Position numbers and translations under genes: made by a program. A stretch of 64,000 nucleotides of DNA from Hyphomicrobiales bacterium (GTDB taxonomy: Bacteria; Pseudomonadota; Alphaproteobacteria; Rhizobiales; Devosiaceae), in the NCBI GenBank assembly GCA_026981645.1, contig JALSII010000005.1, forward strand, positions 1 through 64,000, written 5' to 3'. The notes under the pieces are model-generated. The model did no database searches, was not told the origin of the DNA, and was given only the letters and a program-made list of their open reading frames with translations. This document shows, piece after piece, positions 27,957-36,306 of the stretch; positions within the stretch are counted from its first letter, which is position 1; every line of letters begins with the position of its first letter.

Positions 27957-28975
27957 GTCCCCCCCAACCACCCCGCCTCAACCGCCCTGAACTTATCTGC
28001 CCCGCCGGAACCCCCGCCGCCCTTCGGGCCGCTGTTGATGCGGGAGCAGATGCTGTTTATTGTGGGCTCCAGAACGCCACCAATGCCCGGAATTTTCCCG
28101 GCCTCAATTTCACCCCCGACGCCCTCGCCCAGTCCATAACTTACGCCCACGAACGTGACACAAAGGTTCTTCTCGCGGTCAATTCCTTTGCCACCGCACC
28201 GGGTGCAAAACTCTGGCAGGATGCTGTGGATATTGCAGCCAGCCTCAACGCTGATGCAGTGATTGTTGCCGACATCGGCGTTGCGCAATATGTGGCTGAA
28301 AACCACCCCGGACTGCGTTTGCACTTGTCCGTGCAGGCCGGAGCCTCCTCCCCCGAAGCCATCCGGTATTATTGCCGCGAGTTCGGCGTTTCCCGCGTTG
28401 TCCTGCCCCGCATTCTCACCGTGACTGAAATCAGCGCCATTCACGACGAAATCCCTTGCGAAATCGAAGCCTTCGTCTTTGGAAATATCGGCATGATGGC
28501 GGAGGGGCGCTGCTCGCTGACCAATTATGTTACCGGCCAGTCCACCAATATGGACGGGGTCTGCTCCCCCGCAAGCGCCGTTCAATATGTCAAGAATGCC
28601 GATGAGAGCCTTGCGGCCAAACTTGGAGAATTTGAAATTGACTGTTTTGCTGAAAACGAAAGCGCCGGTTATCCCACCATCTGCAAGGGACGCTACCTGA
28701 CCCCGGCCCGCTCCGGCACCTATTATGCCTTTGAAGAGCCGGTCAGCCTCAATCTCTCTTCTCTCCTGCCCGAATTGGTTGGGGCAGGCGTCACCGCCCT
28801 TAAAATAGAGGGGCGCCAGCGTTCCCGCTCCTATGTCAGGGCTGTGGTTTCTGCTTATCGGGAGGCCATCGACGATATCATGGAGGGCGCAGAGGCTGAC
28901 CTCTCTGTGCTCATTTCGCTCACCGAAGGTGGCAAGCAGACTGAAGGCGCTTTCAAAAGTAAAAAGTGGAGATGA
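27953..28975 (+). CDS. ubiU: O2-independent ubiquinone hydroxylation protein UbiU (peptidase U32 family)
   Basis: 340-residue U32-family protein. With UbiV it carries out the oxygen-independent hydroxylations of ubiquinone synthesis, using a [4Fe-4S] cluster and prephenate as oxygen source in E. coli. The U32 signature is at about 172-188 (EAFVFGNIGMMAEGRC). Cys187, Cys204 and Cys244 match three of the four cluster ligands by spacing. The first, normally a Cys seven residues before the second, is Gly180; Cys169 or Cys231 might substitute. Overlaps ubiT and ubiV. Confidence 0.92.
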   Translation: MSPPQPPRLNRPELICPAGTPAALRAAVDAGADAVYCGLQNATNARNFPGLNFTPDALAQSITYAHERDTKVLLAVNSFATAPGAKLWQDAVDIAASLNADAVIVADIGVAQYVAENHPGLRLHLSVQAGASSPEAIRYYCREFGVSRVVLPRILTVTEISAIHDEIPCEIEAFVFGNIGMMAEGRCSLTNYVTGQSTNMDGVCSPASAVQYVKNADESLAAKLGEFEIDCFAENESAGYPTICKGRYLTPARSGTYYAFEEPVSLNLSSLLPELVGAGVTALKIEGRQRSRSYVRAVVSAYREAIDDIMEGAEADLSVLISLTEGGKQTEGAFKSKKWR

Positions 28976-29901
28976 GTATGGCTTCCTCTGAACTCACTAT
29001 GGGCCCCCTGATTTTTCACTGGCCCGCTGAGCAAAAACGCGATTTCTGGCTGCGCATTGCTGATGAGGCCCCGGTGGATACCGTCTATCTGGGGGAGACT
29101 GTCTGCTCCAAGCGCACTCCCTTCTTTGACGACCCTTACCTGGCTAAAGTTAGCCAGCGTCTTCAGGGCGCCGGCAAAAAAGTCATCTGGTCAACACTTT
29201 CAGAAGTCATGATAAAGCGCGACAGAAAAATTGTTGCCGATATCTGCGCGCAAGAAGATATGGCAGTGGAAGCCAACGACGCCTCGGCCTTGTTTCATCT
29301 CTCGGGAAAGCCCCACCGTATCGGGCAGGCCTTAAACGTTTACAATGAAGCTACGATGCAGTTTCTGGCCTCAAAAGGGGCAACCCATTTTTGCCTCGCT
29401 CCCGAACTGCCACGGAGTTGCATAACCAGCCTTGCGCAAACCGCAAAGCGGCTGGGGGTCGGGCTTGAGGTGCAGGTGTTCGGGCGCATGTCCCTTGCAC
29501 TTTCCGCCCGCTGCTACCATGCCCGCGCCTATGGCCGCACCAAGGACAATTGCCTGTTTGTCTGTGAAGAGGACCCCGACGGCATGGACCTGAGCACCCG
29601 CTCGGACACCCCCTTTTTGGCCATAAACGGCATTCAGACCCTCTCCCACGCCTACCTCAATCTCTCCGGTGAAGTTTCCGCCCTGCAACAGATGGGGGTT
29701 GGCGCATTTCGCCTTTCTCCCCATTCAGGCGACATGGTGGCTGTTGCCCACTGCTACCGGGATCTGCTGGACAATAAAATCACCGTGGATGAGGCCGATG
29801 TCATGCTCAAGGAACTGAAGGTGCCCCAGCCCATGGCCAACGGTTTTTTCCACCATCAGCCCGGCTACAAAATGGTTTCCACCTTGTCGGAGCGGACCTG
29901 A
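28972..29901 (+). CDS. ubiV: O2-independent ubiquinone hydroxylation protein UbiV (peptidase U32 family)
   Basis: 309 residues from the ATG at 28972, which overlaps the ubiU stop as ATGA; GTG 28966 and ATG 28978 are alternatives. The four cluster cysteines of UbiV are present: Cys45, Cys181, Cys194 and Cys198, with the C-x12-C-x3-C spacing known from E. coli. It partners UbiU in a heterodimer. Together with narGHJI nearby it supplies quinone when oxygen is absent. A terminator follows at 29935. Confidence 0.94.
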   Translation: MSMASSELTMGPLIFHWPAEQKRDFWLRIADEAPVDTVYLGETVCSKRTPFFDDPYLAKVSQRLQGAGKKVIWSTLSEVMIKRDRKIVADICAQEDMAVEANDASALFHLSGKPHRIGQALNVYNEATMQFLASKGATHFCLAPELPRSCITSLAQTAKRLGVGLEVQVFGRMSLALSARCYHARAYGRTKDNCLFVCEEDPDGMDLSTRSDTPFLAINGIQTLSHAYLNLSGEVSALQQMGVGAFRLSPHSGDMVAVAHCYRDLLDNKITVDEADVMLKELKVPQPMANGFFHHQPGYKMVSTLSERT

Positions 29902-29934
29902 AATAAAACCAGCCCGCCGGCGCGAGATAAAAAA

Positions 29935-29952
29935 CCGGGGGCACACCCCCGG
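29935..29952. terminator. Bidirectional intrinsic terminator
   Basis: CCGGGGG (29935-29941) and CCCCCGG (29946-29952) form a 7-base GC stem with a CACA loop. It is flanked by a run of A on the left (AAAAAA) and by CTTCATTTTT on the right, so it can terminate both ubiV from the left and the convergent cytochrome gene from the right. Confidence 0.8.
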
Positions 29953-29981
29953 CTTCATTTTTCTGTCAATTCCATTTCAGC

Positions 29982-30551
29982 CTACATAGCGTCCGGCATG
30001 GAGCCCGTAAACAGATAGTCGTCGCCCGGCGCCACCGCATGGCAGGCTATGCAGCCCACATCCATGCCCTTGGCCACTTTTCCGGCCAGCGCCACTCCGG
30101 CGGGGTTTTTATCCAATGAACCATCGGGAAGATATTTGACCCAGAACCAATTCTGGTTCTCATCATCATACCCCTCCTCGCGTTGGAACATGACGGTAAT
30201 CGCGCCCAGATAAGCGCTGGGGTCATTGTAAACGTCTTCGGGGTCGGTTCCCGGCGGACCGTAATTGCGCTTCACTGAGATAAAGCCGGTACGCCCGGCA
30301 ACCTCAACTTCAGTATAGAACGTTTCCAGCAGCATGCCGTGGGGGTCATTACCCACAGTCAGCGCCGCGCGGATTGCGTTGGGTCCGGCCAGATTGGCCT
30401 CTTCCATCGCTGTCCAGACCTCGGCGGCAAAACCAATGTCCTCCTCGCTGCCAAATGGCGCCATTTGTGAAAACGCAGTTGTAGCGCCCAGGCCCGCAAA
30501 GGCGGCAGCCACCAGAACCGTGGTTGTTTTTTTTGAAAATTTGAATGCCAA
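29982..30551 (-). CDS. Cytochrome P460-like monohaem protein
   Basis: Predicted periplasmic haem protein of about 189 residues from the TTG at 30551, which has GAGGAGG about 10 bases upstream; the frame is open to 30614. A signal peptide (TVLVAAAFAGLGATTAFS) is followed by a beta-rich domain and one CxxCH haem site near the C-terminus (GCIACHAVAPGDDYLFTG). The WFWVKYLPDGSLDKNP segment before it and the C-terminal haem site resemble cytochrome P460/c'-beta proteins, which handle hydroxylamine or nitric oxide. Family assignment is from pattern memory, so moderate. Convergent with ubiV, divergent from a cytochrome c gene. Confidence 0.72.
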   Translation of the reverse strand: MAFKFSKKTTTVLVAAAFAGLGATTAFSQMAPFGSEEDIGFAAEVWTAMEEANLAGPNAIRAALTVGNDPHGMLLETFYTEVEVAGRTGFISVKRNYGPPGTDPEDVYNDPSAYLGAITVMFQREEGYDDENQNWFWVKYLPDGSLDKNPAGVALAGKVAKGMDVGCIACHAVAPGDDYLFTGSMPDAM

Positions 30552-30868
30552 AACAAGACCCTCCTCTGTCACATGGTCCGTGACAATCTGACGGTTTGCT
30601 GTTGGCAATACCAAACACGTTCACTCACAATGCAGTGATGATCTGACAGGCACACCCTTCTGCCTTACGCTTGACATAAATTTACTGGACGAGCCAACTA
30701 ATATGCGTATCTTTTGCGAACGGGTGCAGTTTTCCACTCGTGCGTGTCTTCCAGAAGTGGATGCCTGGCTTGGGATTTCGGACATGCACAAAACAACATG
30801 ACAGGGTTTTGCACGCCGGACAGACCAATGCCATCCACTCTGCACAGGAACAAAATGAAAGTTTTTCC
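30552..30868. promoter_or_regulatory. Divergent region between two haem-protein genes
   Basis: 317 bases with no convincing gene. It contains TTGACA at 30671-30676, which also begins a poor FNR-like sequence (TTGACATAAATTTA). No -10 box at a good distance was found, so no promoter is called with confidence. Confidence 0.4.
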
Positions 30869-31327
30869 ATGAATAATAAATCAATCGGTTTCCGCCTCAG
30901 CCTTCCCGCCCTCGTGCTCGCCGCTGCTCTTTTTGGGGCCGCAGCCCCTGCTTCCGCCCAGATTGTTGTCGAGCAGGGCGATGCCTCTGCCGGAGAGCAG
31001 GCCTTCCGGGGGTGCGCCGGTTGCCACAAAGTGGGTGAAGGTGCCCGAAACGCCGGCGGCCCCGTGCTCAACGACCTGTTCGGTCGTGTTGCAGGCACCT
31101 ATGAGGGTTTCCGCTATGGTGATGATCTGGTCGCTGCCGGCGCTGCGGGCCTCGTCTGGGACGCGGAGAATATCGTCGAATTTATTACTGACCCCAGCGC
31201 CTTCCTTAAAGCCTATCTGGACGACACTGGCGCCCGCAGTAAAATGCCGGTCAAGGTGCGTGACGAGGCTGACCGCTGGAATCTTGCCGCCTATCTGGCG
31301 ACATTTTCGACGCCCCCCGCCCAATAG
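30869..31327 (+). CDS. Class I c-type cytochrome (c2/c550-like)
   Basis: 152-residue periplasmic cytochrome. The start is the ATG at 30869, followed by a signal peptide with cleavage near PASAQ-IVV; an open frame extends upstream but is not signal-like. Haem attachment is CAGCH near mature residue 20 and the sixth ligand is the Met in GARSKMPVKV. The C-terminal LAAYLATFS helix is typical of class I cytochromes. Placed beside nar and ubi genes, it may carry electrons to a periplasmic reductase, which is inference. Confidence 0.9.
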   Translation: MNNKSIGFRLSLPALVLAAALFGAAAPASAQIVVEQGDASAGEQAFRGCAGCHKVGEGARNAGGPVLNDLFGRVAGTYEGFRYGDDLVAAGAAGLVWDAENIVEFITDPSAFLKAYLDDTGARSKMPVKVRDEADRWNLAAYLATFSTPPAQ

Positions 31328-31374
31328 ACGCGCGCAAGCCAAATCGACCGAACGCACCTGTTGCCAATTTTACT

Positions 31375-32235
31375 CTACGTAAATTTTCGGAACAGGCGCG
31401 TCCGGTCAAACAGCCCGTCGAGCGACTTGATGCGTTCTTTGGTTTCTCCCCAGTTGCGCTCCTGAACACCTGCAATTATCGCTTCGAGCAACAGCATCGT
31501 CACCACCGAACTGTCCCACGCTGAGGGCGCTTCAATACGACTGTTGAATTTCTGTGCCGCCAGCTTGGATATGGGCGAGCCCCACTGATCGGTGAACAAT
31601 ACAATGTTGACGCCGCGCTCTTTGGTCATTTCCGCCAGCCGCAGCAGATCATTCTCGTAACGCCTGATGTCAAAAATCACCAGAACATCACCCTCGCTCA
31701 TATCCAGAATATAATGGGGCCAGGCGTTTGAGTTTGAGGTCATATAGGTTACCTGCGTACGGATGACCTGCAGGTGAGTGAAAAAATAATCCGCCAGCGA
31801 GCGCGTAATCCGCCCCCCCACAATGTTGACCGCCCGTTCCGTATCGGCCAGCAACTCGCAGGTGGCGTCAAACCGTTCCGGGTCAATCTGGGCAAAGGTG
31901 CCACGCACATTTTGCGAAATCGCATCTGCAAACCGGTTCAGCACATGGGTGTCCGGTGCATTCTCCGCCCAGCGTTCGCGCCTGTCGACCGGGCTTGAAA
32001 TCTTCTCTCCCAATTCATCCCTGAGCGCCTGCTGGAACTGGGGAAAACCCTCATAACCCAGCTTGTGAACCATGCGCGCAACGGTGGGGGTCGAAACCCG
32101 CGCTTTTTTTGCCAGTGCAGTAATGCTGCCCAGCCCGGATACCGGATAGTTATCCAGAAGCTGACTCACCAGTTGCTTTTCGGCCCGGGTAAACTCGTCA
32201 AGGCGACCTTGAATGTTTTCTATAATTGTTTTCAA
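31375..32235 (-). CDS. RpiR-family transcriptional regulator
   Basis: Regulator of about 286 residues with an N-terminal HTH_6 domain (ITALAKKARVSTPTVARMVHKLGYEGFPQF) and a SIS sugar/ligand-binding domain (about residues 115-250). The TTG at 32235 is preferred as start because the family begins there (LKTIIENIQGRL); an extra 30 residues up to 32325 look unlike the family. It is divergent from the hydrolase/TRAP/ligase cluster and is the obvious candidate to control it. RpiR proteins usually bind phosphosugars, but members near amine clusters exist. Confidence 0.88.
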   Translation of the reverse strand: MKTIIENIQGRLDEFTRAEKQLVSQLLDNYPVSGLGSITALAKKARVSTPTVARMVHKLGYEGFPQFQQALRDELGEKISSPVDRRERWAENAPDTHVLNRFADAISQNVRGTFAQIDPERFDATCELLADTERAVNIVGGRITRSLADYFFTHLQVIRTQVTYMTSNSNAWPHYILDMSEGDVLVIFDIRRYENDLLRLAEMTKERGVNIVLFTDQWGSPISKLAAQKFNSRIEAPSAWDSSVVTMLLLEAIIAGVQERNWGETKERIKSLDGLFDRTRLFRKFT

Positions 32236-32354
32236 TGGGTTATCGCCTTGGCCTCGTTGCTTCAAAAATACGAATAGCAGAAAAAACCCGAACTTAAAAA
32301 TTTCGCTGTGATTATATATTGACACAACCCGGCGACCTGAACAATTATTTACAT

Positions 32355-33173
32355 ATGCAAGGCAGGACCGTAACCCAACCCGCGGAATTCCCCGACCTCC
32401 TGACCACCGGGGAAAAGCCGGTTGTCGAGGTGGTCAATGCAAAGGGGCAGGCACCCATTGTTCTGGTATGCGAGCATGCCTCAAACACTATTCCGCTTTA
32501 TTTTGACAATCTGGGCCTGAGTGAAGCGGAACGCCTCAGCCACATCGCATGGGATCCCGGCGCAAAAAACCTTGCCCTCCGGCTGAGTCGCGCCCTCGAT
32601 GCTCCCTTGGTCTGTTCACGCATTTCACGGCTGGTTTTTGACTGCAACCGCGCCGCCAATTCTCCCACGGCCATGGCTCCAAAAAGTGAAAACACTGTGA
32701 TCCCAGGCAATATTGACTTGCCCCCTGCCCAGGCTGAGGCCCGCATTGAACAAATTTATGAGCCGTTTCAATCCACTCTTGGCGAGGTTATCGCCGCTCA
32801 GCGCCAGGTGCACAAAAAGCCGGCTCTGGTAACGATCCACAGTTTCACCCCGGTGTTTTTTGGCGTCCCCCGCAAGGTGCAAATTGGCCTTCTTCACTCC
32901 GAGGATGCAACCCTTGCCCGCGCCATGCTTGAGGCTGCAGGCGGACTCAGCAATCTGCGCATTGAACTCAACCAGCCCTACGGCCCTCAGGATGGTGTCT
33001 CCCACACCCTCGACATTCACGGCATCAGAAACGGCCTGCCCAACGTGATGATTGAGGTACGCAACGACCTGCTCGGCGAACCCGGCAGCGCCGGGCAAAT
33101 CGCCCAAACCTTGGAAAAACTGATACATTCCGCCCTGAACAGCTTGAAACACTCCAGCGAAGGAAGAAGCTAA
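32355..33173 (+). CDS. N-formylglutamate amidohydrolase-like enzyme (FGase family)
   Basis: About 272 residues, zinc-dependent FGase fold. Motifs visible are VLVCEHASNTIP near the start, SHIAWDPGAKNLAL, RLVFDCNRAANSP and a C-terminal VMIEVRNDLL. Family members release formate from N-formylglutamate or hydrolyse similar N-acyl glutamates. No ribosome site precedes the ATG at 32355 or the TTG at 32319; TTGACA at 32319 with an AATTAT box at 32343 would give a leaderless message. It is the first gene of the TRAP/ligase cluster, 3 bases before dctQ. A role in cleaving a gamma-glutamyl product is inferred from context. Confidence 0.85.
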   Translation: MQGRTVTQPAEFPDLLTTGEKPVVEVVNAKGQAPIVLVCEHASNTIPLYFDNLGLSEAERLSHIAWDPGAKNLALRLSRALDAPLVCSRISRLVFDCNRAANSPTAMAPKSENTVIPGNIDLPPAQAEARIEQIYEPFQSTLGEVIAAQRQVHKKPALVTIHSFTPVFFGVPRKVQIGLLHSEDATLARAMLEAAGGLSNLRIELNQPYGPQDGVSHTLDIHGIRNGLPNVMIEVRNDLLGEPGSAGQIAQTLEKLIHSALNSLKHSSEGRS

Positions 33174-33176
33174 GCC

Positions 33177-33776
33177 ATGCTCTCGGCAGTCAAATCCTAT
33201 GTCCGCTTCGTTGATGGCATGAACAGGTTCATAGGGCGTTTTACCATGTTCCTGATTTTTGGCATGATGGCGGTACTGATGTATTCGGTCATCTCTAAAA
33301 ACTTTTTTGTGCCCTCCCTGATGACGCTGGAAATCGCCCAGTTCCTGATGGTGGCCTATTTTCTGCTTGGCGGTCCCTATTCCATGCAGATGGGTGACCA
33401 TGTGCGCATGGATTTACTCTACGGAAGCTGGTCCGACACCACCAAGGCCGCCGTTGATTCCGTGATGGTGATTTTCCTGTTAATCTATCTTTGTGTCCTG
33501 CTCTACGGAGCCCTTAACTCCACCGCCTATTCACTGGGTTATTTCGGCACCAACCCGTTCGAATTTTTCGGCGACCTGGCAGGTAGCTTCATTACCGGAG
33601 GCATTGATGGGGCAGCCGAGCATATCGGTTTTCTTGAGAGAACCCCCACCGCCTGGCGCCCTTTCATGTGGCCCATCAAGACCGTGATGACCATCGGCAT
33701 TTTCCTGATGCTTTTGCAGGCGGTTTCCGTCTGGTTCAAGGACATCGCCAAACTGCGCGGGGTTGATCTCACATGA
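33177..33776 (+). CDS. TRAP transporter small membrane subunit (DctQ family)
   Basis: 199-residue four-span protein of the DctQ family. The characteristic LEIAQFLMVAYFLLGGPYSM segment and GDHVRMDLLYG are visible. An about 50-residue insertion between spans 3 and 4 (residues ~120-160) makes it longer than the usual 160-170. It couples to the DctM subunit, whose start it overlaps by 4 bases. TRAP systems use ion gradients, not ATP. Confidence 0.92.
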   Translation: MLSAVKSYVRFVDGMNRFIGRFTMFLIFGMMAVLMYSVISKNFFVPSLMTLEIAQFLMVAYFLLGGPYSMQMGDHVRMDLLYGSWSDTTKAAVDSVMVIFLLIYLCVLLYGALNSTAYSLGYFGTNPFEFFGDLAGSFITGGIDGAAEHIGFLERTPTAWRPFMWPIKTVMTIGIFLMLLQAVSVWFKDIAKLRGVDLT

Positions 33777-35092
33777 GCTACGAACTCATCGCAATTCTGA
33801 TGTTCTCCTCCATGATGCTGATGCTGATGACCGGTCAGCGCGTATTTGGCGCCATTGGTGCTGTGGCTGCCATCGCCTCTCTCACCCTGTGGGGGGTCGG
33901 GGGCTCTGAAATTTCCTTCGGTGCCGCCATGAAGCTGATGAAATGGTTTCCCCTGCTCACCCTGCCCCTGTTTATCTATATGGGTTATATCCTGGCCGAA
34001 AGCGGCATCGCCGACGACCTCTACAAGATGTTTCACGTCTGGTTCGGAGGGCTCAAAGGAGGGCTGGCCATAGGCACCATTGTGCTCATGGTCGTGATTT
34101 CCGCCATGAACGGCCTTTCGGTCGCCGGGATGGCCATCGGCACCACCATCGCCCTGCCCGAACTGCTCAAGCGGGGCTACGATAAAATCATGGTAACGGG
34201 GGTCATACAGGCGGGCAGTTCGCTGGGCATTCTGGTGCCCCCATCCGTGGTTCTGGTGCTCTATGGCATGATTGCCCGCCAGCCGGTTGGGCAGTTGTGG
34301 CTGGCAGGTGCCCTGCCCGGCCTGATGATGGCAACCCTGTTCATCATCTATATTGCCGTGCGCTGCAACATTCAGCCCGAACTCGGCCCCCCTCTGCCCA
34401 AAGAAGAGCGCACCATGCCCATGCGCGAAAAGCTCAAACTGCTGCGCGCCGGGCTCCTGCCCCTGTTCATCTTCGTCATGATGACCGGCCTGTTCCTTAT
34501 GGGCATCACCTCACTGGTCGAAAGCTCCGCTGTTGGCGCACTGGCCGCGACCTTTGCCGCATTTGTCAAAGGCCGCCTCAACGCCAAAGTAATGGAAGAA
34601 ACCCTGCGCAAGACCCTTGGCATCTCCTGCATGTTCATGTGGATTATTCTGGCCGCCCTTGCCTTTGGCGCCGTCTTTGACGGCCTGGGTGCGGTCAACG
34701 CCATAGAGGGCTTTTTCCTCGGCCAGCTCGGACTTGGACCGTGGGAGGTCCTTATTCTGATGCAGCTCTCGTTCCTGCTCATGGGCACGTTTCTGGACGA
34801 CACCGCCATGCTGGTGATTGTCGCCCCGCTTTATATTCCGCTGGTCGACATGCTGGGCTTTAACCTGGTCTGGTATGGTGTCCTTTATACAATCACCTCC
34901 CAGATTGCCTACATGACGCCGCCCTTTGGCTATAACCTGTTTCTGATGCGGGCCATGGCCCCCAAAGAAGTGTCCCTCAGGGACATCTATGTTTCCATCA
35001 TCCCCTTTGTCGGGGTGATGCTTCTGGCATTAACGCTGGTAATGGTGTTCCCCCAGATCGCCCTGTGGTTACCCAGCCAGTTTTATTCGTGA
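33773..35092 (+). CDS. TRAP transporter large membrane subunit (DctM family)
   Basis: 439-residue, about 12-span permease subunit. Family motifs include MKWFPLLTLPLFIYMGYILAE, the AMNGLSVAGMAIGTTIALPE segment, QAGSSLGILVPPSV and MLLALTLVMVFP at the end. It is the ion-coupled transport channel and overlaps the DctQ gene. The binding protein follows after 52 bases with a strong AAGGAGG ribosome site. Confidence 0.95.
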   Translation: MSYELIAILMFSSMMLMLMTGQRVFGAIGAVAAIASLTLWGVGGSEISFGAAMKLMKWFPLLTLPLFIYMGYILAESGIADDLYKMFHVWFGGLKGGLAIGTIVLMVVISAMNGLSVAGMAIGTTIALPELLKRGYDKIMVTGVIQAGSSLGILVPPSVVLVLYGMIARQPVGQLWLAGALPGLMMATLFIIYIAVRCNIQPELGPPLPKEERTMPMREKLKLLRAGLLPLFIFVMMTGLFLMGITSLVESSAVGALAATFAAFVKGRLNAKVMEETLRKTLGISCMFMWIILAALAFGAVFDGLGAVNAIEGFFLGQLGLGPWEVLILMQLSFLLMGTFLDDTAMLVIVAPLYIPLVDMLGFNLVWYGVLYTITSQIAYMTPPFGYNLFLMRAMAPKEVSLRDIYVSIIPFVGVMLLALTLVMVFPQIALWLPSQFYS

Positions 35093-35144
35093 TGACTACA
35101 GGGCCAAGGCCCTGAAAAATACTACCAACCAAGGAGGACTAACC

Positions 35145-36188
35145 ATGACAACCAGACGTAGTTTCCTGAAAAAGGCGGGCATTGCCGGGGTAACGGGCGC
35201 AACCGCGCTTTCTGCCCCCGCGGTCCATGCCCAATCCATCATCAAGTGGCGGATGCAGACCTATGCCGGACCCGCACTGGCAGCCCATGTTATCAAACCC
35301 GCCATTGATGCCTTCAATCAGGCAGCCCAGGGGCAGATGGAGATCGAGTTGTTCTTCGCTGACCAGCTGGTACCCACATCGGAACTGTTTCGCGCCATGC
35401 AGCGCGGAACGCTTGACGCCGTTCAGTCTGACGACGACTCCATGGCTTCCCCCACCGAAGTCACCGTGTTTGGTGGATATTTCCCCTTCGCCAGCCGCTA
35501 TTCGCTCGACGTTCCCGTGCTCTTCAACCAGTACGGCCTGAACGAAATCTGGGATGCTGAATATTCCAAGGTTGGCGTAAAGCACATTTCCGCCGGTGCC
35601 TGGGATCCCTGCCACTTCGCAACCAAAGAGCCCATCCGCTCTCTGGCCGACCTGCGCGGTTTGCGGGTGTTCACCTTCCCCACCGCTGGGCGTTTCCTTT
35701 CCCAGTTTGGTGTGGTGCCGGTAACCCTGCCCTGGGAGGATATCGAGGTTGCAGTACAGACCGGCGAGCTTGACGGCATTGCCTGGTCAGGCATCACCGA
35801 AGATTATACGGTGGGCTGGGCCGACGTGACCGACTATTTCCTGACCAACAATATCTCGGGAGCCTGGGCCGGTTCGTTCTTTGCCAACATGGACCGCTAT
35901 AATGAACTGCCCGAGCATCTTCAGACCATGCTCAAGATGGCTATGGACAGTTCCCACTACTACCGCCAGTGGTGGTATTGGGGCGGCGAAGCCGACCTGC
36001 GTGTGAACGGTCCAAAAATGCAGCTGACTTCCATTCCCGATGAAGAATGGGCAACCGTTGAAGCGGCCGCCCGCGTATTCTGGGATGAAATTGCCGCAGA
36101 AAGCGAAACCAAGGCGAAAGTTGTGCAAATCTTCAAGGATTACAACGACGTCATGGACAAGGCCGGTCGGCCCTATCGTTACGGCTGA
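35145..36188 (+). CDS. TRAP transporter substrate-binding protein (DctP family), Tat-type signal
   Basis: 347-residue periplasmic receptor. The N-terminus has a twin-arginine-like signal (TTRRSFLKKAGIAG ... SAPAVHAQ), so it may be exported folded. The DctP fold is supported by KWRMQTYAGPALAAHV, the LRGLRVFTFPTAGRFL motif with a central Arg that would contact a carboxylate or phosphate group, and LDGIAWSG. Many of the TAT-signal TRAP receptors of this subgroup bind keto acids or amino-acid-like ligands. Actual ligand unknown. Confidence 0.93.
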   Translation: MTTRRSFLKKAGIAGVTGATALSAPAVHAQSIIKWRMQTYAGPALAAHVIKPAIDAFNQAAQGQMEIELFFADQLVPTSELFRAMQRGTLDAVQSDDDSMASPTEVTVFGGYFPFASRYSLDVPVLFNQYGLNEIWDAEYSKVGVKHISAGAWDPCHFATKEPIRSLADLRGLRVFTFPTAGRFLSQFGVVPVTLPWEDIEVAVQTGELDGIAWSGITEDYTVGWADVTDYFLTNNISGAWAGSFFANMDRYNELPEHLQTMLKMAMDSSHYYRQWWYWGGEADLRVNGPKMQLTSIPDEEWATVEAAARVFWDEIAAESETKAKVVQIFKDYNDVMDKAGRPYRYG

Positions 36189-36206
36189 TCCTGAAGTGAC
36201 TCTACC

Positions 36207-36269
36207 GTCCCGGGCCTGATCCGGGACCTCCCTGAGAGAAGGCGTGGCCCCGGCAGCAAGTCCGGGGCC
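36207..36269. repeat. Double-palindrome intergenic repeat
   Basis: GTCCCGG...CCGGGAC (36207-36227) and GGCCCCGG...CCGGGGCC (36246-36269) lie in tandem in the gap between dctP and the ligase gene. Each makes a stable hairpin. The pattern resembles abundant alphaproteobacterial intergenic repeats. It may reduce read-through from the transporter genes into the enzyme genes. Confidence 0.65.
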
Positions 36270-36306
36270 GCCCCATGATGAACCAGATATACGGGAACCC
36301 TTGAAA

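Noticed and set aside
30671-30684. TTGACATAAATTTA between the two haem-protein genes as an FNR box
   Set aside because: The right half does not match, and no -10 box lies at a suitable distance.
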